From assembly GCA_030149995.1 (NCBI GenBank), contig JASLGV010000342.1, forward strand, positions 1 through 8,696: a stretch of 8,696 bases of DNA, in the 5' to 3' direction. Numbering within the stretch: the first letter of the stretch is position 1; the number at the start of each line of letters is the position of its first letter. This DNA is from Pedobacter sp. (GTDB taxonomy: Bacteria; Bacteroidota; Bacteroidia; Sphingobacteriales; Sphingobacteriaceae). This document shows positions 1-7,625 of this stretch, one piece after another. The position numbers and the translations under genes are program-made. The notes under the pieces were generated by a model. That model saw only the letters and a program-made list of their open reading frames with translations. It made no database searches and had not been told where the DNA came from.

Positions 1-1047
1 ACCTATTCAGATCTGGATGCCGCTTCTGCTGCAACCGGGAAAGAAAGTTCTTACAGGCTTAAGGCAACCCAGTTACCAAGTTTATATTTTGATACCTATA
101 CATACCTTCATAAACTGGCAGATCCTGATCCAACTGTTTTAGGGGGTAGCGCAGGAGAAGGGTTTCTGTCTGATTTTGAATTTTCATTTTTATCGTCTTC
201 GGCCGATACCATCAAGTTAAAAGGTAACCTGAATAAGAGCGACCTGGTACTGGTAAGGGCAACAGCCGATCAGGGCGATGATTATATTTCAAAAGCATTT
301 GCCAATAATGCATATGTAGCCAAAATTGCGAACTTCCCTTATTACTACAATAAGTTAACCATTGCAGGAAAAGAGTATAACATTACCATTAATACCGATC
401 AGCATACGGTAAGTTTTTACTATAACGAAAATGGTTTTAAACGATATACCACAGAATATGCAGTTGCTTCAACCGGTATTATTCTTCGTAAACCATTTGT
501 ACACCACGAACTCGTTATTTCTGAATTTCATGATTTCAATGTAAATACAACCAATTCGACCGTGACCATGAAAGCGGGAAGCCAGGCAGGTGCAACCACC
601 AATGAGGCTAAACCTTTAGTCGTGGATCTGGAAGCGCCTACCAGGATGTATGTTGCTCAATACGATTTTACGAGCGATTTAGGTTTTACCATAAACGGTG
701 TTAAAAATGCACAGAATGTGACCGGAATTCCAAACTTTCTCGGTATGCAGTATAGCCCGGGTTATGGAAGCGGTTATGATGGATTGTTGTTTTATTACAT
801 AAGTGCCAATACACAAAGAAGCTATGGACCGGCTTTCCTAACCAATTTAACTACAGACGGGAAATTTATCTTTTACGGTTATGCCGGTAATTTTGGTACT
901 TCTCCCGGAACAGCAGGTGCAAACATCATTACAAACGTCAGAACACAATGGTTAAATGTAGATGGTTACTATGCATTCCAAACCGGAACAAATAGCTACG
1001 ATCTCGTAAGTGTTGCTGATGGCAAGCGCTGGATAAGATTCTATTAA
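1..1047 (+). CDS. DUF4302-type lipoprotein, 5' end cut by window
   Basis: The frame is open from base 1 to a TAA at 1045-1047, giving 348 residues without a start. The protein is paralogous to the next gene: DTIKLKGNLNKSDLVLVRAT here matches DTLRFVGDLLGSKLTLIKTS there, and YYNKLTIAGKEYNITINT matches YFKQLTIGSKSYDILINT. By that alignment about 70-90 N-terminal residues are missing, including the expected lipoprotein signal. The composition, rich in Thr, Asn, Tyr and Gly in short beta-like stretches, suits an exported surface or periplasmic protein. DUF4302 proteins are Bacteroidota lipoproteins of unknown function that often sit beside SusC/SusD-like genes; that context is outside the window and is inferred. 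The next gene starts 26 bases downstream, so the two are probably co-transcribed. An internal GTG at 562 would give only a C-terminal piece and is not the true start. The family name is from memory of its sequence pattern. Confidence 0.8.
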   Translation, partial: TYSDLDAASAATGKESSYRLKATQLPSLYFDTYTYLHKLADPDPTVLGGSAGEGFLSDFEFSFLSSSADTIKLKGNLNKSDLVLVRATADQGDDYISKAFANNAYVAKIANFPYYYNKLTIAGKEYNITINTDQHTVSFYYNENGFKRYTTEYAVASTGIILRKPFVHHELVISEFHDFNVNTTNSTVTMKAGSQAGATTNEAKPLVVDLEAPTRMYVAQYDFTSDLGFTINGVKNAQNVTGIPNFLGMQYSPGYGSGYDGLLFYYISANTQRSYGPAFLTNLTTDGKFIFYGYAGNFGTSPGTAGANIITNVRTQWLNVDGYYAFQTGTNSYDLVSVADGKRWIRFY

Positions 1048-1073
1048 TGTTGGTTGATAATTAAATAAATGAC

Positions 1074-2387
1074 ATGAAAAATAATTATATATATATATTA
1101 TTGATCGTTCTTGCTTTTACAGCCTGTAAAAAAGGAGGTCTGGCAAAATACGATATTGAGAAATCATTCCAGGACCCGGCGGTAACACTTGAGGATCTGA
1201 AAAAACAGATTGCTGCGGGAACAGACGGATTTAGAATGACTATAGAACCATCAACCGGTAAGTATTATGGCGGATATATTGGTTTTGACGGCACTTCGAA
1301 TGCCAAATACGTATTGGATAATGGAACAGCCAATGCTACCACACCAGCAGATACCAAGTACAGTTTAAGCTTAAGAAAAACAAATGCCGTATTGAGCTTA
1401 GGTACTACAACCTCATCTTTTGCTGTGTTGGCAAAAACACTTGGCGGAATAGACAGTACCTATACTTATCAATCTGTAAAAGGCGATACTTTGCGCTTTG
1501 TGGGCGATTTACTGGGAAGTAAATTAACCCTGATTAAAACAAGCAAAGCCAATGCAACAGAATACCTGGCTGGTAAATTGAACCAGTCGATCAGTAATGT
1601 TGCAGCCTTTAACAACCTTAAGTATTATTTTAAGCAGTTAACCATTGGAAGTAAATCGTATGATATACTAATCAATACAACGGCAAAAGTTGTGGCTATT
1701 AATTATGCAACCGGCAGCAGCTTTAAAAGGTTTTATACCTTATTTGCATACACCAACAACGGTGTTATTTTCAAAACCCCGTTAAGCGACGGAACCAACA
1801 CCATTGCTGGTTTAGATGCATTGGTAATTGATGCTGCCAAGAATACAGCAACCACAGTGGTTAAAGGTGAAAATGCAACCATCACCGCTGTAAATGCACC
1901 TGTTTTTTACGAAACTACAGCTGCTCAAAAATGGTATACACAAATGGCGGTTAACTTTAATGGTGCCTGGGTATCAGATAAAGCTTTCCATGCAAATGGT
2001 GTAGACGATTTTTGCAATTTCAAGGCGGTAACCAACTACCAGAATTTATGGTATGCAGGTTCAGCTGTTTTTGGTGGTACTTCTGAAGGGTTGATCGCTT
2101 ATACCGGTGCACTTTCTACCCCTTATTGTTTTTCAAAAACGCCTTTTACGGTTAATGCAAGTGGTATTGCCCGTTTTACACTTTTATCAAGCTCCGGTAC
2201 ATTTACCGGTACAACAGCCAGTGCCCTGGCCTGGACAGCTGCCCGGAACATTATGTATGGTGGAGCGGTGGTTAACACAAGTTACCAGGACTGGTATCTG
2301 GTTCAATCAACACCGGATGGGCTAAATTACGACATGGTTAAATATGGCGATGCATCCGTTTGGATTAACTGGCGTCCGAGACAATAA
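1074..2387 (+). CDS. DUF4302-type lipoprotein, complete
   Basis: This 437-residue protein starts with a lipoprotein signal peptide: MKNN, a hydrophobic stretch at residues 5-16 and a lipobox ending at Cys18 (FTAC), followed by KKGG. It should therefore be lipidated at Cys18. The residues after the cysteine are basic, not the acidic type reported as a surface-export signal in some Bacteroidota, so inner versus outer leaflet placement is open. The body is probably beta-rich. Residues 60-75 are Gly/Tyr-rich, residues 138-157 and about 183-202 are the segments shared with the upstream paralogue, and Trp-rich motifs close the C-terminus (WINWRPRQ). No catalytic motif is visible. It follows the paralogue by 26 bases and ends 16 bases before a strong terminator, so it is probably the last gene of the operon. 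A role in binding or handling a ligand for a neighbouring SusC/SusD-like importer is inferred from typical family context, not shown here. Confidence 0.88.
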   Translation: MKNNYIYILLIVLAFTACKKGGLAKYDIEKSFQDPAVTLEDLKKQIAAGTDGFRMTIEPSTGKYYGGYIGFDGTSNAKYVLDNGTANATTPADTKYSLSLRKTNAVLSLGTTTSSFAVLAKTLGGIDSTYTYQSVKGDTLRFVGDLLGSKLTLIKTSKANATEYLAGKLNQSISNVAAFNNLKYYFKQLTIGSKSYDILINTTAKVVAINYATGSSFKRFYTLFAYTNNGVIFKTPLSDGTNTIAGLDALVIDAAKNTATTVVKGENATITAVNAPVFYETTAAQKWYTQMAVNFNGAWVSDKAFHANGVDDFCNFKAVTNYQNLWYAGSAVFGGTSEGLIAYTGALSTPYCFSKTPFTVNASGIARFTLLSSSGTFTGTTASALAWTAARNIMYGGAVVNTSYQDWYLVQSTPDGLNYDMVKYGDASVWINWRPRQ

Positions 2388-2403
2388 CCAATTTTTTATG
2401 CAG

Positions 2404-2440
2404 AAAAGCCATCTCAAGTTTATTTGAGATGGCTTTTTTT
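2404..2440 (+). terminator. Rho-independent terminator of the DUF4302 operon
   Basis: A perfect 14-base-pair stem (AAAAGCCATCTCAA at 2404-2417 paired with TTGAGATGGCTTTT at 2424-2437) has a 6-base loop and runs into eight T residues (2433 onward, 2434-2440 all T). It starts 16 bases after the stop codon at 2387. The A-rich left flank could let it work in reverse as well, but no minus-strand gene approaches it. Confidence 0.92.
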
Positions 2441-2569
2441 ATTGTTCAAAAGAAAGAAATGCAAAATCTTATTACATATAACCTGTATTAAAATGCAAAA
2501 AATCCCTTTGTATTCATTTTGGTGAGTATTTTATGACAAAACTTTAAATGCCAGCCATATTGAAATCTG

Positions 2570-2577
2570 TATATTTG
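2570..2577 (+). promoter_or_regulatory. Candidate Bacteroidota -7 element (TATATTTG)
   Basis: TATATTTG is an exact match to the Bacteroidota -7 consensus TAnnTTTG, just after a terminated operon and 4 bases before the ATG at 2582. The -33 element is poor: only TTTA at 2543-2546, with a long gap of 23 bases. If the element is used, transcription would begin within a few bases of the start codon, making the mRNA leaderless or nearly so. Confidence 0.45.
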
Positions 2578-2581
2578 CGAT

Positions 2582-2854
2582 ATGATGAAAAAGTACTTCT
2601 TTTTTATACTGGTGGTTTTGTTGTGTACAGCTACATTTCCTTCAAACGTACAGGCCCAATGCGCCATGTGTACGGTAAATGCAGAGCAAAGTATTAAAAA
2701 TGGTAATAACCAGGGTGCCGGTCTTAATACAGGAATTTTGTATCTGCTGGCCATTCCATACCTGCTTACAACCGTAGTAGGCGTTATCTGGTATAAAAAA
2801 TACCGCAAAAAAAATATCAAGCTTCAGGTTGGTAAACAGATAAATCTGAATTAG
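2582..2854 (+). CDS. Small membrane-anchored CAMC protein, function unknown
   Basis: This 90-residue protein has a Lys start (MMKK), a hydrophobic signal segment (residues 5-19) and a probable cleavage site after VQA (residue 25), leaving Q26-C27-A-M-C30 at the mature N-terminus. A single membrane helix (about residues 49-70, GILYLLAIPYLL then TTVVGVIW) is followed by a basic tail (YKKYRKKNIK), so the CxxC should face the periplasm and the tail the cytoplasm. The CxxC is not followed by His, so it is not a c-type haem site; a metal or thiol-redox role is possible but unproven. I recognise the pattern as a small uncharacterised Bacteroidota family without a confident name. The DUF983 gene begins 3 bases after its stop, which indicates one transcript. 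ATG codons at 2582 and 2585 are both usable; the first is kept. An antisense open frame over the same bases is less credible because it lacks this protein architecture. Confidence 0.82.
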   Translation: MMKKYFFFILVVLLCTATFPSNVQAQCAMCTVNAEQSIKNGNNQGAGLNTGILYLLAIPYLLTTVVGVIWYKKYRKKNIKLQVGKQINLN

Positions 2855-2857
2855 GAA

Positions 2858-3259
2858 ATGTCGTCTGAAAAAACATCAAAATTTTATGCGTTGGTACATG
2901 GAAAGTGTCCACATTGCAGAAGAGGCGATATTTTTACCGGAAATATGTATGGCTTTAAAGCCCAGCATACACGCGAGATATGCAGTCACTGTGCCCAGCG
3001 TTTTGAAATTGAGCCCGGGTATTTTTATGCGGCCATGTATGTAAGTTATGCCATGAATGTGGCAGAAATGGTTACGGTTAGTATGATTACCTACTTTGTT
3101 TTTGGCCCTTTGCAGGACGATACTTTCTGGACTTATATGATTACCATTTTTAGCGGATGTTTTATTCTTTATCCGTTTAATTACCGGTATTCCAGAATTA
3201 TTTTACTGCACCTGCTTTCGCCCAAAATAAAATACGATGCCTATTACGATCGTTCGTAA
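2858..3259 (+). CDS. DUF983 family membrane protein with zinc-ribbon motif
   Basis: This is a 133-residue protein of the DUF983 family. The N-terminal part carries two cysteine pairs, C17-P-H-C20 and C42-S-H-C45, laid out as a four-cysteine zinc ribbon. A short RRGD/IFTG segment follows the first pair. After FEIEPGYFYAAMYVSYAMN come two hydrophobic membrane segments (about residues 56-81 and 90-107), and the C-terminus is charged (SPKIKYDAYYDRS). The ribbon probably lies in the cytoplasm because there is no signal peptide. The molecular function of DUF983 is unknown. In alphaproteobacteria family members are often found inside cytochrome c oxidase gene clusters, which hints at oxidase assembly, but no oxidase gene is visible here. 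The start at 2858 lies 3 bases after the upstream stop, with the sequence TAGGAA just before it, so translation is likely coupled. Confidence 0.88.
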   Translation: MSSEKTSKFYALVHGKCPHCRRGDIFTGNMYGFKAQHTREICSHCAQRFEIEPGYFYAAMYVSYAMNVAEMVTVSMITYFVFGPLQDDTFWTYMITIFSGCFILYPFNYRYSRIILLHLLSPKIKYDAYYDRS

Positions 3260-3299
3260 TAAAAAGTCTTTAATAACTTCTGCATTTGATTGAATTTTT

Positions 3300-3962
3300 A
3301 TGTTAAACAGCACAACACTCGATTTTATTAAAAATGTAGCAGAAAACAACAACCGCGAATGGTTTGCCATTCATAAGGATGTATATGAAACTGCTAAGGA
3401 AGATGTGCTCAGGCTGGTTGCTGAGCTTTTACCCGAATTGGCTAAGGTAGATCCGCGGATAGACGGAGATGCTGATCCTAAAAAAAGTTTGCTCCGTATT
3501 TACAGAGACATACGTTTCAGCAAAAATAAAGATCCTTATAAAAATAATTTTGGTATATGGTTTTCTCCACGCAGCAGGGGCGGAAATGAGCCCGGGTATT
3601 ACCTGCATATTCAGCCTGGTAAAAGTTTCATTGCCGGTGGGTACTGGATGCCTGATGCACCGCATCTTAAACTCATCAGGCAGGAAATTGATTACAATGC
3701 CGAAGATTTTAAAGCAATTATAAACAATCGAACCTTTAAATCTACGTTGCGGTTAGGCACTGAAGGAGCGTTAAAAAACGCACCTAAAGGCTACGATCCG
3801 GCAGACCCGAATATAGAATATCTTAAACTTAAAAGTTTTGAAGCCAGCAGACGGATAGAAGATGAGGAATTGCTCGAAAGTGATATCGTTAAGAAGTTGA
3901 TAAGTTCTTTTAAAACAGTTTATCCTTTAGTTGCATTTTTGCGTAACGCGATCGAAGCTTAG
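3300..3962 (+). CDS. DUF2461 domain-containing protein
   Basis: This is a 220-residue soluble protein matching the DUF2461 family over its full length. Visible family signatures are NNNREWF (residues 16-22), RIYRDIRFSKNKDPYK (66-81), the GYYLHIQPGKSF strand region (99-110) with AGGYW after it, and KGYDPADPNIEYLKLKSF (163-180). No signal peptide or membrane segment is seen, so a cytoplasmic location is likely. The family is widespread in bacteria and its biochemical role is not established; the conserved Arg/Lys-rich segments suggest an anionic ligand, which is my inference. It lies 40 bases after DUF983 on the same strand without a terminator between, so it may be in the same transcript, although a weak TGCATTTG just upstream (imperfect -7 box) leaves room for its own promoter. 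Confidence 0.9.
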   Translation: MLNSTTLDFIKNVAENNNREWFAIHKDVYETAKEDVLRLVAELLPELAKVDPRIDGDADPKKSLLRIYRDIRFSKNKDPYKNNFGIWFSPRSRGGNEPGYYLHIQPGKSFIAGGYWMPDAPHLKLIRQEIDYNAEDFKAIINNRTFKSTLRLGTEGALKNAPKGYDPADPNIEYLKLKSFEASRRIEDEELLESDIVKKLISSFKTVYPLVAFLRNAIEA

Positions 3963-4138
3963 TGGCTTTTGTTAAAAATCGTTAATTGCAGGATGTATTT
4001 CATAATCTATTCCAGATTACTGCTACCTTCAACCAGGATTGTTTAACCGCGAATAGTTTATTTATAAAATAATTAATAATTCATTCAGGCATCAGAACTT
4101 TAGTTCGTTGCCATATTTATACCCTGACACATTAAAAC

Positions 4139-4978
4139 ATGAAAAATTCTTTTTTAGCTTTTGCCATTTTTCTACTGGTTTCTTCCTTTAGTTCCTGTGT
4201 AATCCTTTCTCCTAAAAAGTATAAGGCTTTATTGGGAACAAAAGACTCGTTGTATACAGCCTTTAATGAAGGACAAATAAAAATTGAGAACCTGGAGAAA
4301 GAAATCAAGAAGTTAAAGAAAGATACCAGCTTAATTGCCGAGGAACTGCGCGATCTTCAGGGGCGTTACAATGAGATGGATGGCAACTATACCAAATTGA
4401 AAAACAATTCTTCAAGCGCAATCAGTAAACTTTCGGGTGATCTGGCCGCCAGAGAAAAACGTTTAAAAGAGGTGGAAGAAGTGTTGCGTAAAAGAGATGA
4501 GGCTACCAATAAGCTGAAAGAAAAATTACAGGAAGCTTTATTGGGTTTCACCAAAAGTGGTTTGTCTGTTGACATAAGAGATGGGAAGGTTTATGTTTCG
4601 CTAACCGATAAATTATTATTCCCTTCAGGCAGTATCATCATTGATGAAAAAGGAAAACAGGCTTTAACAGAATTAGCCAAAGTGCTTAAACAACAGCCTG
4701 AGATCAACATTGCCGTAGAAGGTCATACCGATAACCAAAAAGTTAATAATCTGGGGCAGATTAAAGACAACTGGGATTTAAGTGTACTGCGCGCTACTTC
4801 GGTTGTCCGTTATTTAACCGAAAATGAAAAAGTAGAAAGCGTTCGGATGACTGCAACGGGTAAAGGTGAATTTCAGCCCCTTGGTACAAATGCCAATGCA
4901 GAGAGCCGTAGTAAAAACAGACGGATTGAAATTATCCTTTCTCCAAAACTGGATGAATTGTACAATCTTATAAAATAA
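4139..4978 (+). CDS. OmpA-family peptidoglycan-binding lipoprotein
   Basis: This 279-residue protein anchors the outer membrane to the cell wall. The N-terminus is a lipoprotein signal with the lipobox cysteine at residue 20 (FSSC). Residues about 40-135 are a long heptad-like, Glu/Lys/Leu-rich coiled coil (for example NLEKEIKKLKKD and AAREKRLKEVEEVLRKRD). Residues about 140-270 form an OmpA C-terminal domain: LLFPSGS, then EGHTDN (194-199), LSVLRATSVVRYL (214-226) and SKNRRIEI (258-265). By comparison with characterised OmpA domains, Asp198 and Arg218 are the expected diaminopimelate-binding residues. There is no beta-barrel, so the lipid is the membrane anchor and the coiled coil acts as a spacer. 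A 176-base gap separates it from DUF2461, and I see no clean promoter match in it, only AT-rich sequence near 4110-4120. It ends 62 bases before the stop of the convergent STAND gene. Confidence 0.92.
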   Translation: MKNSFLAFAIFLLVSSFSSCVILSPKKYKALLGTKDSLYTAFNEGQIKIENLEKEIKKLKKDTSLIAEELRDLQGRYNEMDGNYTKLKNNSSSAISKLSGDLAAREKRLKEVEEVLRKRDEATNKLKEKLQEALLGFTKSGLSVDIRDGKVYVSLTDKLLFPSGSIIIDEKGKQALTELAKVLKQQPEINIAVEGHTDNQKVNNLGQIKDNWDLSVLRATSVVRYLTENEKVESVRMTATGKGEFQPLGTNANAESRSKNRRIEIILSPKLDELYNLIK

Positions 4979-4986
4979 CAAATTAA

Positions 4987-5011
4987 AATGCCGGATATTG
5001 CTTCCGGCATT
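4987..5011 (-). terminator. Hairpin terminating the STAND gene (minus strand)
   Basis: AATGCCGGA (4987-4995) pairs perfectly with TCCGGCATT (5003-5011) around a 7-base loop. Read on the minus strand, the stem is followed by TTAATTTG, a U-rich tract, while on the plus strand it is followed by no T run. It lies 29 bases past the STAND stop codon at 5040-5042, so it best fits as that gene's terminator. Confidence 0.65.
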
Positions 5012-5012
5012 C

Positions 5013-5064
5013 AATCCTATAAGTCCATCTGCTTGAAAATTAACAGATGGATTTATAGGATTTT
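5013..5064 (+). terminator. Long hairpin terminating the OmpA-family gene
   Basis: AATCCTATAAGTCCATCTG (5013-5031) pairs with 5044-5062 along 19 positions, with a single G-U wobble (5023 with 5052) and a 12-base loop, followed by TTTT at 5061-5064. In the plus-strand RNA the odd pair is a G-U; in the minus-strand RNA it is an A-C mismatch, so the structure is stronger for the OmpA transcript. The right arm lies inside the 3' end of the convergent STAND coding sequence. Confidence 0.75.
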
Positions 5065-7625
5065 AAAATTTTAAAGGTATGCTCAAACTCAACCTTATTC
5101 AGGTTTGCATAATCGGGCATTAATATTTTGTGGCTGGTTAGAAAATTTAAGAGCATTTTAATCACCGTCGATACCTCCTCTGTTGTATCGTTACTTTTGA
5201 GCGAGTCGATCTTAATCAGCAAAAAAGAAATTTCCGTTATCTTAAAATCATGTGTTGTTGCCAGCTCTAAGCCAAGTTCAATTTCTCTAAGGGCTTGTGT
5301 ATGATTGCCGGTATAGTTAAAGAAATTGGCTCTGTAAAGAAAATAAGAAGCTCTTACATAATCGGTACTGTAGATATAATGATCCGTTATAATCTTATCT
5401 AAAAACTGATTAATCCGCTGTGCTTTTTTATAGTAATGCAGTTTAAGGTAGGTTTTACCCAACATCACCAATAGAAAAGGACAAAACTCCGAGTAGCGGA
5501 TATAGAAGATATTGGGATATTTATTCAGGATCGCCATAATAAAACGGTGGCAATCTGCATAATTCCGCTTTGCATACAAGGTGGAAACCGCCAGTTTATA
5601 AGAAAGTATTTCCGCTGTACTGAGTGCGTCATTAACAAGTGGTTTGCTCTGGTCTATCTGCTGGCATAAATTGCTGATTTTTTCATCGAGGGTTTTGCTG
5701 TCATCTGTTTTATGGATCAGATGGTTATAAAAATACTGAATCAGTTCGTATGGGTTGATCGGGAAAAGTTCGCCCAGCCTTTTGTAGTTTCTTTTGAGCA
5801 ATTTCATTACTTCTGACAGGCCATGCTTATCAACATCCAGCAAATAAATAGAGCATTCAATTACATGTAAGAAAATCTGTACATCCTCATTCAGTACATT
5901 CTGAGAAATTTCGTGAATGGTTTCCTTAAACATATTCCCTGTAGCCTTGCCAAGGGCCAGTATATCTACAAAATCAAGATCTATGCTCTGTTTATTAAAA
6001 GAAGAACCCGGCCTGTTTAATTCATACCGTGCGGTACCACAAATAAAGTTAAAGGCATTGTTCTTTTCTTCATTGGTAAATGGAAATTTAAAAATGTAGC
6101 GCAGGGGCTTGATTTTGTTTTTGCTAATGCAAAACCGGATGGCCCAATTTAAAAGATGTGCTTTCTGGCTTTCCAGTTTAGCAAAAGAAACTAAGATATA
6201 TTCAAAGAAATCCTTATCTGGTTCAAAATTGAATTTTTCTGTTATTTGTATAAAGATGAAATAGGTATAAACATCTTCATTTAAAAAACGGACAGTTTCT
6301 GTCGGAATCGGGGTGTGCTGATTTTTTTCTTCAACCAGAATGCCACTCAGCACGAGTTCTTCGTAGGCATCGGGGTAACAACTCGCATAACTCAGTATTT
6401 TTTCTTTCGAAACGGTAAGATTTTTATTTTGAGGAGATATGGCTGCACTGATATTTTTTAATATAAAAATCTTCTCTGTGCTTTTTCTGGCCATGAAGAT
6501 TTTTTTCTCCAGGAAATAACTTACAATTTCATAGCACATTAAAGGGTTTTTTAATTCGAGTTGCTTGTTTTCTATTTTTAGTTTATAATAAATCTGCAAC
6601 CATAAAGGAGATTTGAATTGTTTTAACAGCTGCATACAAATGTCCTGTTGAGCAATGTTTCTTCCTTCTATATGGCTTAATGTATACAGTATTTCTTCTG
6701 TATTAAGTGGTGGCATGTTGTTTAAACCGTCGGCACTGTAAAATAAACCGTTGTACCAGCTTTTGGTTAAAAAGGCAGATCCTGAAATGGCGGGTTGCAG
6801 ATAATTCCAGGTATTTGAACGAAGACCCAATACGACTTTAAAGAAATTATTTTCTTCAATGCCATATAAAATATCAATAAAGGTCTTAAAGTAATGGCTG
6901 TTGTTGAGGTATTCGTCAATTCCATCAATAATTAAGATAAACCGTCCTTCACGTTTATCCGGGTTCTGTTTAAAATAATGAATCAGTTCGCCAATGTTGT
7001 GAAACTTAAATTCTTTTTTAAACCATTCGTTTAAGGATAAATCCGTTTGTATAATCGAACCCAGTGTGGTGGAGTTGATCAGCAGAACAATATCATTTTT
7101 ATAAACGGCCTGGTCGGTATAAAAAAAGTGTTCAACAAGATGTGCCAGCAAAATTGATTTCCCCTGTCCGGCCTGCGAAGTAATGGTGGTAAACTGATAG
7201 TTGTTCTTTAAAAAGTAATCAAAATCAGGATAAAAGAAGCTTCTGTTTGAGGTGGCGGTAAAAGGAACACCAGAGTTGTTCTTTTTCGCAATTAAGGAAA
7301 TATCTGTAATGGCCTGTGTTTTAAGCTTCAGGTCCTGCCAGATACTTTTAACGACAGAGGTATCGCTTTCCTTGTCCTTACAAAAGGCATTCCAGTCTGG
7401 ATAACCAACATACTGAGATAAACTGTTTAAGGTAAACAGCGAAAATTTGTGCATAGTATTAGCAAAACCAAAAAAACGCTTGATAGTGGTTTCACTAACA
7501 TAGTTTTTAGTTTCTTGGAATACATACTCAGAAATAACCTTACAATGACCCGGATCGATGTTTCGTAGGCCGGATTTTATAAGTACAAACTTCCTGAGTT
7601 CTGCTGGGAGTTCGTTAACGTTCAT
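5040..7625 (-). CDS. STAND ATPase: HTH-like domain, NACHT core, TPR-like C-terminus
   Basis: This 861-residue protein is a probable signal-sensing ATPase switch. Residues about 20-82 resemble a helix-turn-helix: SETTIKRFFGFA (44-55) followed by SLFTLNSLSQYVGYPDWNAF (62-81), a pattern I associate with Bacteroidota regulatory N-termini. The core (about 140-290) has a Walker A (SQAGQGKS, 150-157, with Ser where Gly or Ala is usual), a Walker B of the NACHT type (FILIIDGIDE, 229-238) and a likely sensor arginine in VVLGLRS (R269). Residues about 300-465 suit helical and winged-helix parts, ending in VRFLNEDVYTYF (445-456), which recalls the segment after NACHT domains. The C-terminal half is helical; 714-745 and 757-790 look like TPR units (LGKTYLKLHYYKKA and TGNHTQALREIELGLELA). 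No nuclease, protease or TIR effector and no membrane segment is seen. It could be a transcriptional regulator or an immune NLR-like protein. The ATG at 7625 is kept because a later start would lose the HTH-like region. Confidence 0.85.
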   Translation of the reverse strand: MNVNELPAELRKFVLIKSGLRNIDPGHCKVISEYVFQETKNYVSETTIKRFFGFANTMHKFSLFTLNSLSQYVGYPDWNAFCKDKESDTSVVKSIWQDLKLKTQAITDISLIAKKNNSGVPFTATSNRSFFYPDFDYFLKNNYQFTTITSQAGQGKSILLAHLVEHFFYTDQAVYKNDIVLLINSTTLGSIIQTDLSLNEWFKKEFKFHNIGELIHYFKQNPDKREGRFILIIDGIDEYLNNSHYFKTFIDILYGIEENNFFKVVLGLRSNTWNYLQPAISGSAFLTKSWYNGLFYSADGLNNMPPLNTEEILYTLSHIEGRNIAQQDICMQLLKQFKSPLWLQIYYKLKIENKQLELKNPLMCYEIVSYFLEKKIFMARKSTEKIFILKNISAAISPQNKNLTVSKEKILSYASCYPDAYEELVLSGILVEEKNQHTPIPTETVRFLNEDVYTYFIFIQITEKFNFEPDKDFFEYILVSFAKLESQKAHLLNWAIRFCISKNKIKPLRYIFKFPFTNEEKNNAFNFICGTARYELNRPGSSFNKQSIDLDFVDILALGKATGNMFKETIHEISQNVLNEDVQIFLHVIECSIYLLDVDKHGLSEVMKLLKRNYKRLGELFPINPYELIQYFYNHLIHKTDDSKTLDEKISNLCQQIDQSKPLVNDALSTAEILSYKLAVSTLYAKRNYADCHRFIMAILNKYPNIFYIRYSEFCPFLLVMLGKTYLKLHYYKKAQRINQFLDKIITDHYIYSTDYVRASYFLYRANFFNYTGNHTQALREIELGLELATTHDFKITEISFLLIKIDSLKSNDTTEEVSTVIKMLLNFLTSHKILMPDYANLNKVEFEHTFKILKSYKSIC

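Noticed and set aside
1084..1102. An ATATATAT run that could be a simple repeat or phase-variation tract
   Set aside because: It encodes the NNYIYILL part of the lipoprotein signal peptide; the imperfect run is explained by Asn, Tyr and Ile codons and is short for a slippage tract.
2488..2820. A 110-codon open frame on the minus strand opposite the CAMC protein
   Set aside because: It lies antisense to a gene with a clear signal peptide, CxxC, membrane helix and tight coupling to DUF983, and it has no recognisable domain of its own.
3429..3723. Open frames on both strands overlapping the DUF2461 gene
   Set aside because: They fall inside a gene that matches its family over the full length; their translations show no domain pattern.
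3963..4138. AATCTATTCCAGATT (4003-4017) as a terminator for the DUF2461 gene
   Set aside because: The stem is only 5 base pairs, is AT-rich and has no T run after it.
5040..7625. Calling the STAND ATPase a known anti-phage Avs or bNACHT protein
   Set aside because: No recognised effector domain is present and no neighbour is a recognised defence gene, so the defence label would be a guess; it is kept only as an alternative.
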